Assembly (NCBI GenBank): GCA_034509925.1
Contig: CM067534.1
Span: 7,627,001 to 7,691,000 of the forward strand
DNA from: Hirudinaria manillensis
Taxonomy: Eukaryota > Annelida > Clitellata > Hirudinida > Hirudinidae
DNA length: 64,000 nucleotides
Direction of reading: 5' to 3'
The position numbers and the translations under genes were made by a program. Numbering within the stretch: position 1 is the stretch's first letter; each line of letters begins with the position of its first letter. Under the pieces are notes generated by a model that saw only the letters and a program-made list of their open reading frames with translations, was not told the DNA's origin and searched no databases. Positions 1 through 12,996 of the stretch are shown here, one piece after another.

Positions 1-249
1 TAAATTTAGGATCGGCCTCTAAAAACTAATTCAGATTTTATAGAGGATGAAACTTTCGCAGAATGTTATTTTTTTTTATAAACAAGTATTATTTAAAATT
101 ATCAAAATAATTAATACCGTTCTAGACCTTATAACATTAGTGCTGAAAAAAAACGCTTCAAATTCGTAGCACCTTTGTAATTTCATGGACTTCGGGAATT
201 TCGATTTCGTTTGTGTTCCGTCGTTTCACAGTTGCCTTCATTAACGTCA
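1..249 (+). other. 5' flank of first TUT-like gene
   Basis: AT-rich sequence before the first in-frame ATG at 250. The reading frame is open upstream to about 211, but only through non-ATG codons, so this is probably 5' UTR and promoter. I see no clear TATA box or other defined site. Confidence 0.4.
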
Positions 250-1140
250 ATGGCTAATAACATTACTCAAAGTACCCAAGAATCTGTAAAAAGCAATGAT
301 GTCGTATTGCCAACGCAAGACACCGCGGAATATTTTGATATTTTGAATGCCGTTATACAAGACATACAAAGTAAGTTGTTGTGGCTGAGGTGTTCCAGGC
401 ATCAGACCGATTTTTAGGAATTAAGGAATTCTTAAATAATCATTAATATTCAAATAGATGGCTTTCGTTTTAACAAATGATAATATTGATTATAAAACAA
501 TGAATTGTAAACAGAATTTTAAAAAATATATATAAATGTACTCAGCCTTGAAATGTATCTACATGCTTTTGATTCCACTAATTGCCATATGTCATAATTA
601 TTGTAAAACTGCATACAATGCAATAAAAAAAAACATTGTTAGGAAGCAATCGGCTTTATGAAAATGACTTCAAGGAGAGGAACCATATCATGGAACGATT
701 GACCCATGCACTGAGCAAGTTCCTACCTACATCAGGTTAATTAATGCTATATAACGTCATTGCTTTGTTACGATTACATTTATTATTGCTATTGTCATCG
801 TCATTGACATTAACATTTCCATTAATATTGATTCATTATTCTTGTATATTTTTTATAATTGTTATTGCATTTGTCTTTATTATCGTTATAATTACTGCTA
901 ACGATGTTATAAATAGATTCGCTAAAGAACAGAGCCTTGGAATCTGTTGGATCGATGACCACTGACCTGACTACGAAGAAAAGTGATCTCAACTTTACAT
1001 TGAAACCTGTCTACAAATACAATGTGTGTATAATTATGTTGTTACAACCATATACAATAACTATGTATATATAATAATAATAATAATAATGATAAATATA
1101 TAATATAATAATACTAATAACAACAATAATAATAATAATC

Positions 1141-1188
<48 letters not shown>

Positions 1189-3929
1189 GTATATAATAAA
1201 TAATATATATATCTATACAACATCATTGGTTATCTGATCCAAGCATCACAGATACCAGGAGAACAGAGCCAAACTGATGGATGAACTGAAAGATAATTGG
1301 ATGAAAGATCCCATGATCTCCGCCTACTTCTATGACCTCCGAGTCTCGGAAACCGATGGCAACCCCAAGTACCGACCGGTCTTGAAGTTCAAGGACGTCC
1401 AAACGAGACTCTGCTGCGACCTGACCTCGGGCGACATAATTGTTGGTCGTGACCTTCGTTGACCTCTCGCATGCATAATCGATCTAATTAATACATAATG
1501 AAACATAGTGTGACCTGATTTAATATTTTAAATACTTGTTTCCTTTTGCCTCATGTGATTTTTATCGTAATAAAATATTTAAATAATAAATTGTGGCCAA
1601 CGAATTCATTTAATAAAATATGCATAAATTATGCAAATCATTTCATTAATTTATCTACCTCGTTAACATAGGGCGAGCATGCTTCCAAGCTGATATCCGC
1701 TTATATCAAATGGGATGAGAGATTCCAGGTGCTCGGCCATTCCATGAAACACCTGACCAAGGTGAGTGCGATGATGATAATGATAATGATGTTAATAGTG
1801 ATGATGATGACGACGACGACGATGATGTTAATGGTGATGGTGATGTTGTGGGTGGCAACATTGAAGAAATTATAAAGACAAGGAACGAAATTCTTCTTTT
1901 TTTTTTAAATTCTAATTGAGTTATCAATAAACAAAAAGATTTGAAATTGAAAACCATGAAAAAGGTCTGCAAGATTGATCGTTCGAAGGTCGAAGGCGGT
2001 CTGTCCAACTACGCGTACACGATCATGGTCATCTACTTCCTTCAGAAGACGATGCCACCCGTGTTGCCAGTTTTGCAAGCGGTCGGTATTCGGCACGGCA
2101 GTTTGCATTTGCTTGCGTGCGTGGTCGTTAAGTTTTCGTTAAGTTGTCGATAAAATTCGCGACGATTCGTTCGTTTAGTCTTTTCCACGGCAACCGCGCC
2201 GTAAACAATTTATTGAAGATGAAGTTTGCATGTTCGCCACATGTGTGTGTGTGTGTTCAGCTTAATATTTTTTGCTTAGAAGACAAACAGGTGAAATGAT
2301 TAGAAACAATCAAACAATTGAGGAGGTCAATTATTCAATGAGAATGATCAGAATCGATCAATTAAAGAAATTCATAAATTGTACATTGATTAACTCAACA
2401 TCAGTTCCTAGTGTCCTAGTGTCATGTGTGTTGTGATGTTCATTATTCTTATCAGATGCATGCAGGAGAGAAGCCAGAAAAAATGGTGGATGGTTGCAAT
2501 GTCTGGTTCTTTGAAGAAGAGGAACCTGGTGTAAGAAATATCATAGATCACGGTGGTGATGATGATGATGATGATGATGACGACGACGACAACTGTAAAT
2601 AAATAAAAAACTAATATTTAATCAAACCAAGCAAGAAAATAATTTTGTCAAATCCATTCCCTAACATTAGCGAGGATAATGAATTTATAAATTTCATCAA
2701 AATTATCACTTTAACAAATAAAATAAAGAAAAACAAATTGCTGAGATGCCATAAATCATGTCACTGTCAATTGATTACCAATTTGTTACTAATTAATCAT
2801 TTATTATTAATCATTTTTGTTACTAATTAATAATTAATTATCAATTGTTAATTAATTAATTAATATTATTTATTAGTTATAAAATCTATGCAGAGCCATG
2901 CCACTCCCAACAGCAAGAGTGCAGGCCACCTGTGGCTGGACATGTTGAGGTTTTATGGCGTCGACTTTGACTGCAGGAGCGTCGTGTCGATCGACTCGTG
3001 GGCAGTCGTTCCGTCGGACAAGACGTCGCTCGTAGTCCTCGACCCTTTTGATCGGGGTAACGACCTCTGCCGTGACCTCGGAGACCAGGGTCAGTAAAAT
3101 TTTTTTTTATATAAATTTAATTCTTTTTCGTGTAATGTAATCCATTTTCTGTTGACAAACACCGTACAAAAATTGTGTAAGTCATTTTTTTTTTATTGTT
3201 TTTCATTTTGTTTAGAAGTATAAATTTAAAAAAATAAATAAATAAAATACAATTCATGTCATCGTTGTCATTGTTGTTGTTGTTGTTGTTGTCATTTGAG
3301 CAAGCAACTTGCAACTTTTCGTTTACGATAATTTCGTTCCAATTCATTTTAATTTATTTTTTTTGTTTTGTTTTTTTTGTGAAATCTTTTCGTCATCTCC
3401 ATCCTCAGCATCTTCTCACATAATGCAAGTGTTCAAGAAAGCATTTGAAAGGTTCAGAACGTTGCCTGGATACAGCTGGACGGGTCAAATAAAGGTCGTC
3501 TTCGTCAATGTTGTTGTTGTACTCGTTGTTGCTGTACTTGTTGTTGTCCCGAGAAGTTTTTTCTCTCTTTGTTAGCATCAATTCAAGGTTCAAATTATAT
3601 TAAATCTGAAATTAATTAATAAAATTAATTATTCAATGAAATATCAATCTATATGTCGATCAGGATTACTTCTTTAATCACGACGCATTGGTCGGATCAG
3701 ACGCTCCTCCGAAATCGCAGCATAAATCAGAGTGAGTCATCCCTCTTCTCACCATGATGATGATGATGATGTTGATGATGATGATGACGGTGATGATGAT
3801 GATGATGACGAGGAAAACGACTTCATAAATCACTTGTGGTTATAATCCAACATTAGACTTTCCAAGAGCGAGCATCCAGATCTGGGTCAAAGAGGGAGGG
3901 GCAGACGGAGGCCACCAGGAAGAAATTAA
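250..3929 (+). CDS. TUT-family nucleotidyltransferase-like protein, probable pseudoenzyme
   Basis: Proposed exons: 250-370, 643-735, 917-1023, 1259-1441, 1672-1761, 1965-2081, 2456-2530, 2894-3089, 3409-3494, 3664-3731, 3857-3929. They total 1,209 nt, about 402 aa. The nucleotidyltransferase (NTase) signature is seen as a Gly-Ser pair at 949-954 followed by SDLN at 982-993. Active TUTases have Asp-x-Asp there, so the second metal-binding Asp is Asn (codon 991-993); a third-Asp candidate (CCDL) lies in exon 4. The PAP-associated part is well conserved ([23 protein letters not shown], then GHLWLDMLRFYG). It ends in a short Arg/Gly tail (RGRGRRRPPGRN). No zinc knuckle is seen. Introns before the NTase motif, after HLTK and after PVLQ match those of the TUT4/7 gene at 13350-21594 in place and phase. 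From family knowledge, TUTases add uridines to RNA 3' ends. I infer loss of catalysis and perhaps an RNA-binding or scaffold role. The borders of exons 3, 4 and 6 are the weakest, because their donors are poor. Confidence 0.75.
1069..1190. repeat. AAT/ATA trinucleotide microsatellite
   Basis: Long imperfect run of AAT/ATA units in intron 3 of the TUT-like gene. It creates a spurious poly-isoleucine reading frame on the minus strand. Confidence 0.9.
1768..1850. repeat. GAT/GAC microsatellite
   Basis: Imperfect GAT/GAC run just after the donor of the intron that begins at 1762. Similar short GAT/GAC tracts occur in later introns of the gene at 2553-2592 and 3756-3812. Confidence 0.85.
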
Positions 3930-3935
3930 AATAAA
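3930..3935 (+). terminator. poly(A) signal AATAAA
   Basis: AATAAA begins directly after the TAA stop of the TUT-like gene, and a GT-rich stretch follows near 3962-3972. If used, the 3' UTR would be only a few tens of bases. Confidence 0.55.
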
Positions 3936-6343
3936 TGAATATGTAAATGAGGCAGCATTGTTTTGTGTGTGTTTATATTTTTATAATATATATATATATT
4001 TGTAATCATTACTATGTATGGCATATCATATACCATGTATATTATATACCATACATATACCATGTATATTATATACCATACATTATATTTCACAATTGTT
4101 CTCTCGGGTATTGACCGGCTGGAATTTCAATTCGTTTATACTCTTTGTAACATGTACCGCATAAGTGCAGCTTAATTCTTTAATTTATAATTGCACTTAT
4201 AATCGTACATTTTTGGTTTTAATAATTAGTAGTTATAATAATTATTAATAGTTAATAATAATAATAATAAAGATATAATAGTTATACCTCTTCAGTTAAT
4301 TATCGTTCCAAGTTTCATTATTAATAATGTTTTCTTTTTCAACTGCTAACCTTCTTAAGTCTTTTGCGATCAATTTGAATTAACACCACGATGTTGTCTT
4401 GATCATGATCATGTTCACGTGCTCATCCTTACAACTTACGTCCTTTTCCAGCCTAGATTCCTAGTGCCGGTTTGGGTAATTCTCGTCTGCAGTTTTTTCT
4501 TAAAGCTTGTGCATTAATTTGAATAAAATCTTTTAAGTTTCTGTGTTTGGTTGTTTATGAGAAGAAATAATGTTACTCAATAAATCTTGATTCGTTTTGA
4601 CCAAATAACAATTAAATTAATCAGATTGGAAAGGAAAAGTTTTGTCAGATCTCAGACTCAAGTGGTTGCTTAAGATGAGTGATTCAGATTTTATTGTTTA
4701 TTTGGAAGTGATTCAAGGGTTAAAATTTCTTTAAACCATCTGCAAAAGCACAGTAATTAAGTATCGAACATTATATATGACTTCCATATAAAAAACCATG
4801 GGTAAGTGAATCGAATCAAAACCAACTTATAAGTACTTACATTCGGTCGCAGGATTGATGGAGAATATGAAAGTCTGACAAAAATTAGTGTTCCTTTCAA
4901 TAGAAAGAACGTCGTCCACACTAAGTCGGTTGAATGTAAAAATCGAAACCGCTGTTAATCATTTCTGAAAAAAAAGTTTAGCAAGGCATAAAAATTTATT
5001 TAAATGAAATAGTAGAATTCATAAAACATTGGTAATTCACATAATGCATGTCAGATTAACGATTAAGATTTATGTTTACAAACTTTTTTAACTGCTAATC
5101 TGTCACATTTTGTTAGTCTTAATTTGACTTTAATTAATTACAGACTTTTCCAAGTGTATAACCACTATGTGATGTGCAAGGGCAAAAGTGATCATGCAAG
5201 ACAAAGTGTCATGTTTCTGGATCCAAACCCATTTTCAAGTTTAATTTTATTAATTAAAATTCATGACAACTTGTCAATATGGTTCAGTAAAGAGCTGACA
5301 TGCCTTTCCAGTTTATCAGAAACCCAAGTTAAAATTATTCAAATCTCCTCAAACTTCTTGTCTTCATTCTTCACTACAAATATTTTTCAACTTGTAATCC
5401 AGAAGTCTTCACTTGAAATTGCAAAGTGCATTTAAACTACCCTTATTAACTCAAAAGAACCCATGTTTGCTAAATATTCATTAAGATACAGCCTTGATTT
5501 AATCTTTATTTAAAGCTCCTAATTTATTATATTGCACGTTTCTAGGTAGTCAACTGTTTTCTGGTCAGCACGCTTTTCAAAATTTTATCACCTTATGTTT
5601 TCAAATATTACAATTCATTATTTATTATATTGGTAGGAGAGTTGGGGATCCATAAGGACGGGCGTTATTATCCCAAGATTGAGCGATCCTGTCTAAAGTA
5701 TTTTGCCCGATAAAGCTTCATTCTTAAGAGAAGCAGGTAATTTGTGTCAATTTTCTGCTTATTTTTACATTAATAACTGTTCGCTTTATCAATATTCTGT
5801 CTATTTAATGATGCTCGTGTAAACGAGTGAACTGCACTACCGATGTCAATTCCGCCATAGTATGGTCTCGTTGAACCCATAACTCTTTTTGGATTCGAAA
5901 TCTTCATGTTGCAACGTTTATATTTAACATATCACAATCGAATATTTGGCCAATTAAGTTTGCAACTGTTGCTAAACACTTCAAGAACCAACATCAGTGT
6001 TTCTAATTTGAAGTATTTTCTTGAACACTTCTGCTTAAAAGTGCAGAAAATCTCCTTAAAATGATTAAAAGAAGCATTATCAGTCATTCCAAATTAATGA
6101 CCACCTAAGAATGACTAAAGGATGTGCAAAAGCACTATATAACATAAATGTCTTTGAAGTTAAGAACATGGAACATTAATATACCCTTGAAAGAACAAAT
6201 GCATTAAATGTAAAAATGTATTAATTGGATGTGACATTCAAATTGACACCCACATTTTATATAAAAATAAACTTTCAACATGTTAACGTAGGACTTTGTC
6301 ATCGAACGTATAATCCATGATATTTTTCTTTTGTTGGACAGTT
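3936..6343. other. Intergenic region and NSD 5' region
   Basis: No convincing coding sequence. It holds an AT dinucleotide tract near 3985-4003, a two-copy 27-bp tandem repeat at 4031-4083 and AAT units near 4255-4270. An open frame at 5124-5435 lacks splice signals, domain motifs and an ATG start, and is treated as chance. A noncoding 5' exon of the NSD gene may lie here, because an acceptor occurs just before its ATG. Confidence 0.5.
4031..4083. repeat. 27-bp tandem duplication
   Basis: Two adjacent near-perfect copies of a TACCATGTATATTATATACC-type unit in the spacer after the first gene. The unit is itself partly palindromic and AT-rich. Confidence 0.8.
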
Positions 6344-9300
6344 ATGACAGAAGATCAGGAAAACCAGTCCTCAAAATACCATTTAGGGGACATGTTGTGG
6401 GGACGAGTCAGTGGCCATCCCTGGTGGCCTTGCATGGTAGCCAAAGGACCTGACAGTCCCAGTTTCTTCAGAGCCATTAAGAGTAGGATTTGCTTATTTT
6501 CATTTTTTTCATGACATTAATCACTTTATCTTGATTATGATGTTGGAAACCATAATATTGTTTAAGTTAAAGTGATATAGTTAAATTAGACATCTTTACA
6601 CGGACAAATTCACAATTTAAACTCACACTTCTATGAAATAGGAAGACAAAAGATCCAAGTTCAGTACCACGTTCAGTATTTTGGAGAAGAAAACGAAAGG
6701 GGATGGATAGGAGAGACAAGTCTCATGCCCTACGAGGGTAGGGCTGCTTTTGAGAGGATGCAAGAGGAGAAATTGAATCCCAACAATGGTACACAAATTT
6801 TTTTTTGCAGTGTTTGACATTAGAATTTAGGAACATTGTAATTTGATTATTTGTTTGTGTTATAAATCTCATTAAATAAAGTTACAAATAGTGATTTTGG
6901 CCTGTTAACAAATATTAACTTTGTAATATCATTATCAATGGGGGTTCTAATTGTCAAATATTTATATTAGGTAACCCTAGCAAGAAGGACAGGCAAAGTT
7001 ATGTCATCGCCTTCCGCAGGCAAAAGTCCTGGAGCACTGCCGTGGTTCAGGCAGAAGAGGCACTGGCATTTAGTTCAAACGAACGCCTGGAAAGGTACAC
7101 CTTTACCTACCCAGCCATAGTAGAAGACCAAGAGATGCCCAAGTCTTTGTCTCCGAGGAAGCGAAAGAGACTCAGTTCTAGCAGGAGTTCCCTCGATCAG
7201 CTTGACTCGTTGAGTGGATTGCCCGGCTCGAGTCAGTCAGAATCTTTCGTCGAGACGCAAGAGGACGAAATGGACGAAGGGAACAACTCGGATTCCAGCA
7301 GTGCCGCAGTCTCTCTCGCCCAGACCGGCGTCAGGTCCGGACGAGCCATCAAACACACGAGCAGGTTTGCCAAGCACCTGCGTGACATCATGAAGAAGAA
7401 GAGCCGTAACTCTCTCCAGAAGCTGTCGACTCCTCCCACTTCCCTGGACTCTTCTCTCAACACTTCGAGCTCCCAAGACCGTCCGAGCAATGCCGTCTGC
7501 ATAAAGTCTGACCGATCCAAGCAAAGTCCTCTCGGACGTATTTCTAAATCAGTCTCGACTTCTTTAAGTGCTTCGTCTCCCTCCATCATTACAGTTTCGC
7601 CTATAGCTGCAACGACAGGTTTACACAACCATCAAGAAGTACCTATAAAAATCGAGCCAGTTTCCGATCCATTTACGGAGGCGCAGTCGCTACATCTGCA
7701 ACAACAGCAACTGCTTTTGCAGAACAACCACCTATTCCAACAGACGAAATTCGATCCCCAACAAAATCAACAGCATGCCTATCAGCAAAGCTACCGGCGG
7801 CAGTCTCTTCCGGCCATCTCCGTCGAGCCTCTCTACTCCGGTGCATCTGGTGCTGGCCTCCAATGTGCCCCCAAACCCCCGAAGAAACGTCAGAAAATCA
7901 GCCAGTACTTCGGCCAAAAAGTCATACTCATCACTCCGATACCCGAGATGAAGGACGATCATTCGCCTGCCAAAGAACCCGTCACTCCTGTTGTCATTCA
8001 ACCTACGTCGATGAGTTGCACGGTGGCCGTCAACACGGACATCGACATGACGTTGCTCGACAAGATGATGGCGGAATTGGCTGAACGAGGATCCGCGGTT
8101 CGGGCCGAGCCGACAGAATCCATGGGTAGGAGCTCGAGCATGACCGAACGACCGATGGAGGTTGGAAGTTTAAATGACATGCATCTTGTACCAAGCGTTG
8201 ATGGGTCAAATATGGACAAAGCAAATATTCAAAACGAAGTCAGCACTACCGGCCAACAAGCTGAAGCACATTTGACAGAGTGGACTGATGGTGCAGGCGA
8301 CCAAGAAAACACGAACTTAGGTGAATCCGTTGACCGTTCTTCTCACGATGATTTGGCACCGAGAGATTCTGCTTTTGAAGCTATTAATGATGATGAACAC
8401 GAAAATATGGAGATGCAAGCAGCAGACACTGTAGCAGATATGCTTCAGAAACCAACATTATATGATCACATCGAAGATATGTCTAAAATTGAGGAGGAAA
8501 CTGTTGAAGACACTAAAGAAGCTGATAACATCACGAGAGATGACGATGTTACCACTTCGATTGAAGATCTTACCAAAGAAGATCTCGAAAGAATGAACGC
8601 CTGCAATGAACCAATGGAAACCACTTGTGCCAGTCCCTGTTCTAGGGCATCTGCCAGAGAAGATGTTGAAAACAACAGCTCTCAACAACAGAGCGACGAA
8701 GATATCTTCAGCACCAATGGTTCGACTACACCCTCATCTGAGCACACCTTTCATGATTACACCAAGCATGAACCAAACAAAAATCAGAACTCAGTGACCA
8801 AGGCCGCCCAGAATGACACTGTCATTACGAACCCTCTTCATGGGGTCATGCTCAGGGCAAGCCCAAGGCGTGTTTTAAATACCGTGGAGGTCGCGACAGA
8901 AGACGTTTCTGAACCGAATCTGACGAGAAACATCTGTCACCATTGCAACCATTACGGGGAGAATCTTCTGGCATGCCAGGGTTTGTGTCACGGTGTCTTT
9001 CACCCGTCTTGTCTCGGAGTTTCTGCATCGTCGCAGGGACCTATTCAATGCAGCCAGTGTACTACAGGTGCGTATGGAGGACGAGTTTATTTTATATGTT
9101 AATGAATCTTAAACTATTATGTGGATCATCTGTGTGCTCTTTTCATGCATATCAGATGTTCCTAGCTCCTTGTATAAGAAAAAACCTGGACTTATAACAT
9201 GATTGGTGATTTCAAAGAATCCATTGTTGTCGTTTTTAATGACAATCCTTGATGTTCTTAGGTTGCCACACGTGCTTCATTTGCAAGAACTCGAGTCTCG

Positions 9301-12300
9301 ATTTGGTCGCCTGCAGTGCTCGGGAGTGCGGGAAGTTCTTTCACAAGGAGTGTCTCCCCAAAGTCTCCCCGAAAGGTGCCTTGACCGCCTTTGCCAACGG
9401 CTTCTCGAATTCGTTTGCCTGCCCGAGACACGCGTGTCTGACTTGCACCATGGAAACGGGGAAAAGTAACGGAAGAGTTGCAAAAGGTAAAGCTATTATT
9501 ATTATTACTATTATTTATATTATTTTTAAGCATAAAGCCGCCTAAATGTTTTTCCGTTAAATGTTTTTTATTATATGGTATATTAAACATAATAACTCAT
9601 TCAAGTCTAAACAATGTTCTCCATTGCTGTAGATATTGCAATACGTTTATTATTTGAAATCTGCTATTTAAAACTGAAGTTCTATTCCCCAAACAGGCGT
9701 GATGTACAAGTGCTTGAATTGCCCGAAATCATTCCACGCCAACTGTTATTGTCTTCCTGCCTCCTGCCAAGTCGTGGATGGCCTTGACATTACCTGCCAG
9801 TCGCACTGGAGTCACGAAACGCACAGGAAGTGTGCAGAGTTCTCTTGCGACTGGTGTGCCGTATGTTTTGAAGGTCAGTCGGTCGTTTGGTATTAATTTA
9901 GTATTTATTAGTAAATATCTTTAGTTCGGGTGAACCATTAAAATGAAATGCCCAAATGACTGGCAATCGCAGCTCCACAAAAAGTCGCATCACGTTCACA
10001 AATCATCTTTATCCTGCAGGTGACAAATTCGATGAAACTCCCGACCTGATACTGAACCACAAGAAGAAGCAACATCAAGGGTGTCGCCCCAACGAAAGTC
10101 TCATGACCTGCAGCACTTGTCCTCTCTCGTTCCATCCGTCCTGCTACAAGGTGTCTCCGAGCACGGACGCCTGGAGCTGCAAGGAGTGCATTGGAGGAAA
10201 GTACGTCTGCTATGGCGATGTCGTCTGGGCCAAGATGTCTAATTATAGGTTAGTCGGAAAAACCCCATTCATATAGTTTATGTAAATAATGTAGTTTACT
10301 ATAAATTAATTTATAATTATGATAATTTTAGTAATAACGACTATTACTGTATTGTTAATGTATATTAATATTTTATAATAATTATTGTTAATATATAGTT
10401 ATTATTTGGTATTATGATTGCTTGAAATAAAATGAAAATAGTAATTATATACTAACAATAATTACCATATTATAATTATCATTTGGTCTGCTTTCAAGAT
10501 GGTGGCCAGGAAGAGTCGTACCCTCCAATGAACTAAAGCACAACAGTCACAACTTCGTCTCAACGTACCACGTTCCTGGGGATGTGGCCGTTCAGTTTTA
10601 TGCTTTGAAGCTGGTACTCTGGCTGCCCTGGTACAGGTTGGTAATTGTTTTGTCTAACGTTTTATTTTTATTAACTTAAACCGATTGAAAGTCCACCCAC
10701 CCACCACCAATCCATCCAATTTTTTTTTATAATTTGGCAAAATATAAAATGGCAAACAAACTGATGTTACAGTCTGAGAAAACTGGATTAATTTATTGAA
10801 TATAATATTAATTTTATAATATTATTAATATTAAATTTATCATACACAAAGTTAATTCATTCCCAGGCTGTTAAGATTTGAAGATGGTGAACACTTGAGC
10901 AGAGACTATGCCTACGGACACCTCACTAACATCTACGAAACTGGTTAGAATCAATTTATTATTTTTTATTCATTAAATATATTACAAGACAAGTTGATAA
11001 TACTTTAAAATGCTTATGTTGCAGCCGTATCTCTTGCCAGTTCGGTTCACGAGAAAAGGACCAATCAAAAGAAAATCGAACTCTCACTAGATCAAAAATC
11101 CGGGTCGAGACCTGCCCCATATAAACATGTCAAGGTGATTGTCATGACATGGTTTAAATAATGACGTTCTGTCAAAGTTTAAATATTCTGAAGCCTGTGG
11201 CATAGCATGGCAGGACATCTTCTGTAATGACACAATGTTGATGATCCTATTCGTCTGTTTTCCTTTCCAGATAAACGTACCGCTAGGTGGCGTGGAGTTG
11301 ATGAAGGTGCCGCCCTCCGAAAGCCCCGCTTGCCACTGCGTCCCGGACGAGCAGGGCTTCTTTTGTGGCCCCGATTCCGACTGCATCAACCGACTGATGC
11401 TCTACGAGTGCCACCCGATGATCTGCCACGGGCAGAACAAGTGCCTCAATCAGAGGTTCTCGAAAAGACAGGACGCCAACATCAAGCCCATGAAGACGCA
11501 AGAGAAGGGCTGGGGTTTGTTTGCCCAGTCTCCGATTGAAAAGGTTGGTTGAAGCCCGATTGAAGTGGCTTGCACCTCGTTGGTTGGCTCCCATTATTGG
11601 TTGCCTTTTTGCTTAAGTTTGGCCTGATCAATTATAATTTTAAATTTTAACATTTTTTTTTAATTTCTCGTTAATCAATGCCAGATACTGAGATGCTTTT
11701 TATTTCTGCAGGGTCAGTTCATCGGCGAATATGTCGGCGACCTCATAGACTCAAAGGAGTGCAAAAGGAGGTTGGAGGAAGCCCAGATCAATGGCATCAA
11801 GAACTTTTATATGTTGACACTCGACAAAAACAGGTACTAAAGTGCCTTCATGTTGCTTTCATTGATGGTTGATCAGCCTCACTTATTATTATTATTATTT
11901 CAACATCATTATTATTATTATTATTATTGTTTAATATTAATATTTCAACTTGAACAACTGTTTTTAGAATTATCGATGCCGGTCCAAAGGGAAATTACAC
12001 GAGATTCATGAATCACAGCTGTGAACCCAACTGTGAGACACAAAAGTGGACGGTCTGTGGTGACATCAGGGTTGGGCTTTTTGCCCTCAAAGATGTTCCT
12101 GCAGGTAGGCCAATTGTCATGTTTTAAAATCGCCGAGACGATTAATTTTTGTCAATTTAAAATTTATTTATTTTTCCTCATTAATATAATTAAGTGTAAT
12201 CTTGAGGGAATCAAATATATGCCTATAATTTACAGGGTCAGAATTAAACTTCAACTATAACCTAGACTGTTTTGGAAATGAGAAGACAAGATGCAAGTGT

Positions 12301-12731
12301 GGTTCATCTATATGCAGCGGTTTCCTTGGAGTGAGACCCAAGGTGAGGCTTTTAATTTTTGAAAGGGTTAATGGTAATTTTGTGGTGGTCTCAAGTTGTT
12401 TACACAGCAATCTGCATAATGTGGGTGCTTTTTGTTAGCCATTCATTTAATGGTTCTTCCCAAGACTTATGGCAAGTGACTTGTGTTCCAAGCAATATTA
12501 CCTTAATTGAGAACCCTGGGGGCTACTTTTAGCCTCCAAAGATAATAAACCCGTATTATAAAGTGAAACTGACAAACTAATAATTTAACAAATTTTACTT
12601 TGCCATTCCAGACTGCCGTGGCTGCCGAAATCGAACGAAAGTCGCAAGAGACAAAACTCAAGAGAGAACAGGCTCTTGTATCAAATCAACAATTAAAGAA
12701 GAGGGGCAGGAAACCGAAGCTGACTGTTTAA
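6344..12731 (+). CDS. NSD: NSD-family histone H3K36 methyltransferase
   Basis: Exons: 6344-6482, 6642-6788, 6971-9067, 9262-9486, 9697-9873, 10020-10248, 10499-10636, 10867-10943, 11025-11134, 11271-11543, 11712-11833, 11968-12104, 12236-12342, 12612-12731; 4,098 nt, about 1,365 aa. Domain order: PWWP1 (about residues 7-90, motif [13 protein letters not shown]), a long Ser/Gln/acidic disordered region encoded by the single 2.1-kb exon, a run of PHD-type Cys/His fingers (about 750-985), PWWP2 (about 990-1080, [19 protein letters not shown]), AWS Cys cluster (about 1130), SET ([13 protein letters not shown]) and post-SET ([15 protein letters not shown]). The C-terminus has an AT-hook-like KKRGRKPK. 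This order is diagnostic of NSD1/2/3, which dimethylate H3K36 in chromatin. Unlike vertebrate NSDs, it ends soon after post-SET, with no C-terminal PHD/C5HCH module. An acceptor lies 2 nt before the ATG, so a 5' UTR exon or a spliced leader is likely upstream. Confidence 0.93.
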
Positions 12732-12990
12732 ACCGAAATTTGTATTTCTTCACGTCGAAACTGATCTTCCGTTAAATCACTTAAAAAGTGTTTTTTAAAT
12801 TCTTGTTATAGAATAGCGGAAATCGTATGATTTTTGAACTACTCCTTAGACGAATATATTCAAAGTCGAGCGGAGATGCCTTGTTGATGCTCGTTCCATT
12901 TGTCGAATTCCAAGATGTAACGACATATTTTTTGTAGAGGATCTGTTATTGTAATATAATTTCCATAAACCATGAGCTTAATTTTGATTG

Positions 12991-12996
12991 AATAAA
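12991..12996 (+). terminator. poly(A) signal of NSD gene
   Basis: AATAAA about 260 nt after the NSD stop codon, followed by a T-rich tract. It leaves about 350 bp before the next ATG. Confidence 0.7.

Noticed and set aside
1011..1226. Minus-strand poly-Ile/Tyr open frame
   Set aside because: It is only the translation of an AAT/ATA microsatellite in an intron.
5124..5435. 103-codon open frame in the spacer before NSD
   Set aside because: It has no ATG start, domain, splice context or coding-like composition; chance ORF in AT-rich DNA.
7233..7628. 131-codon minus-strand frame inside the large NSD exon
   Set aside because: It is a shadow of the real plus-strand frame, which joins in phase to PWWP and PHD exons.
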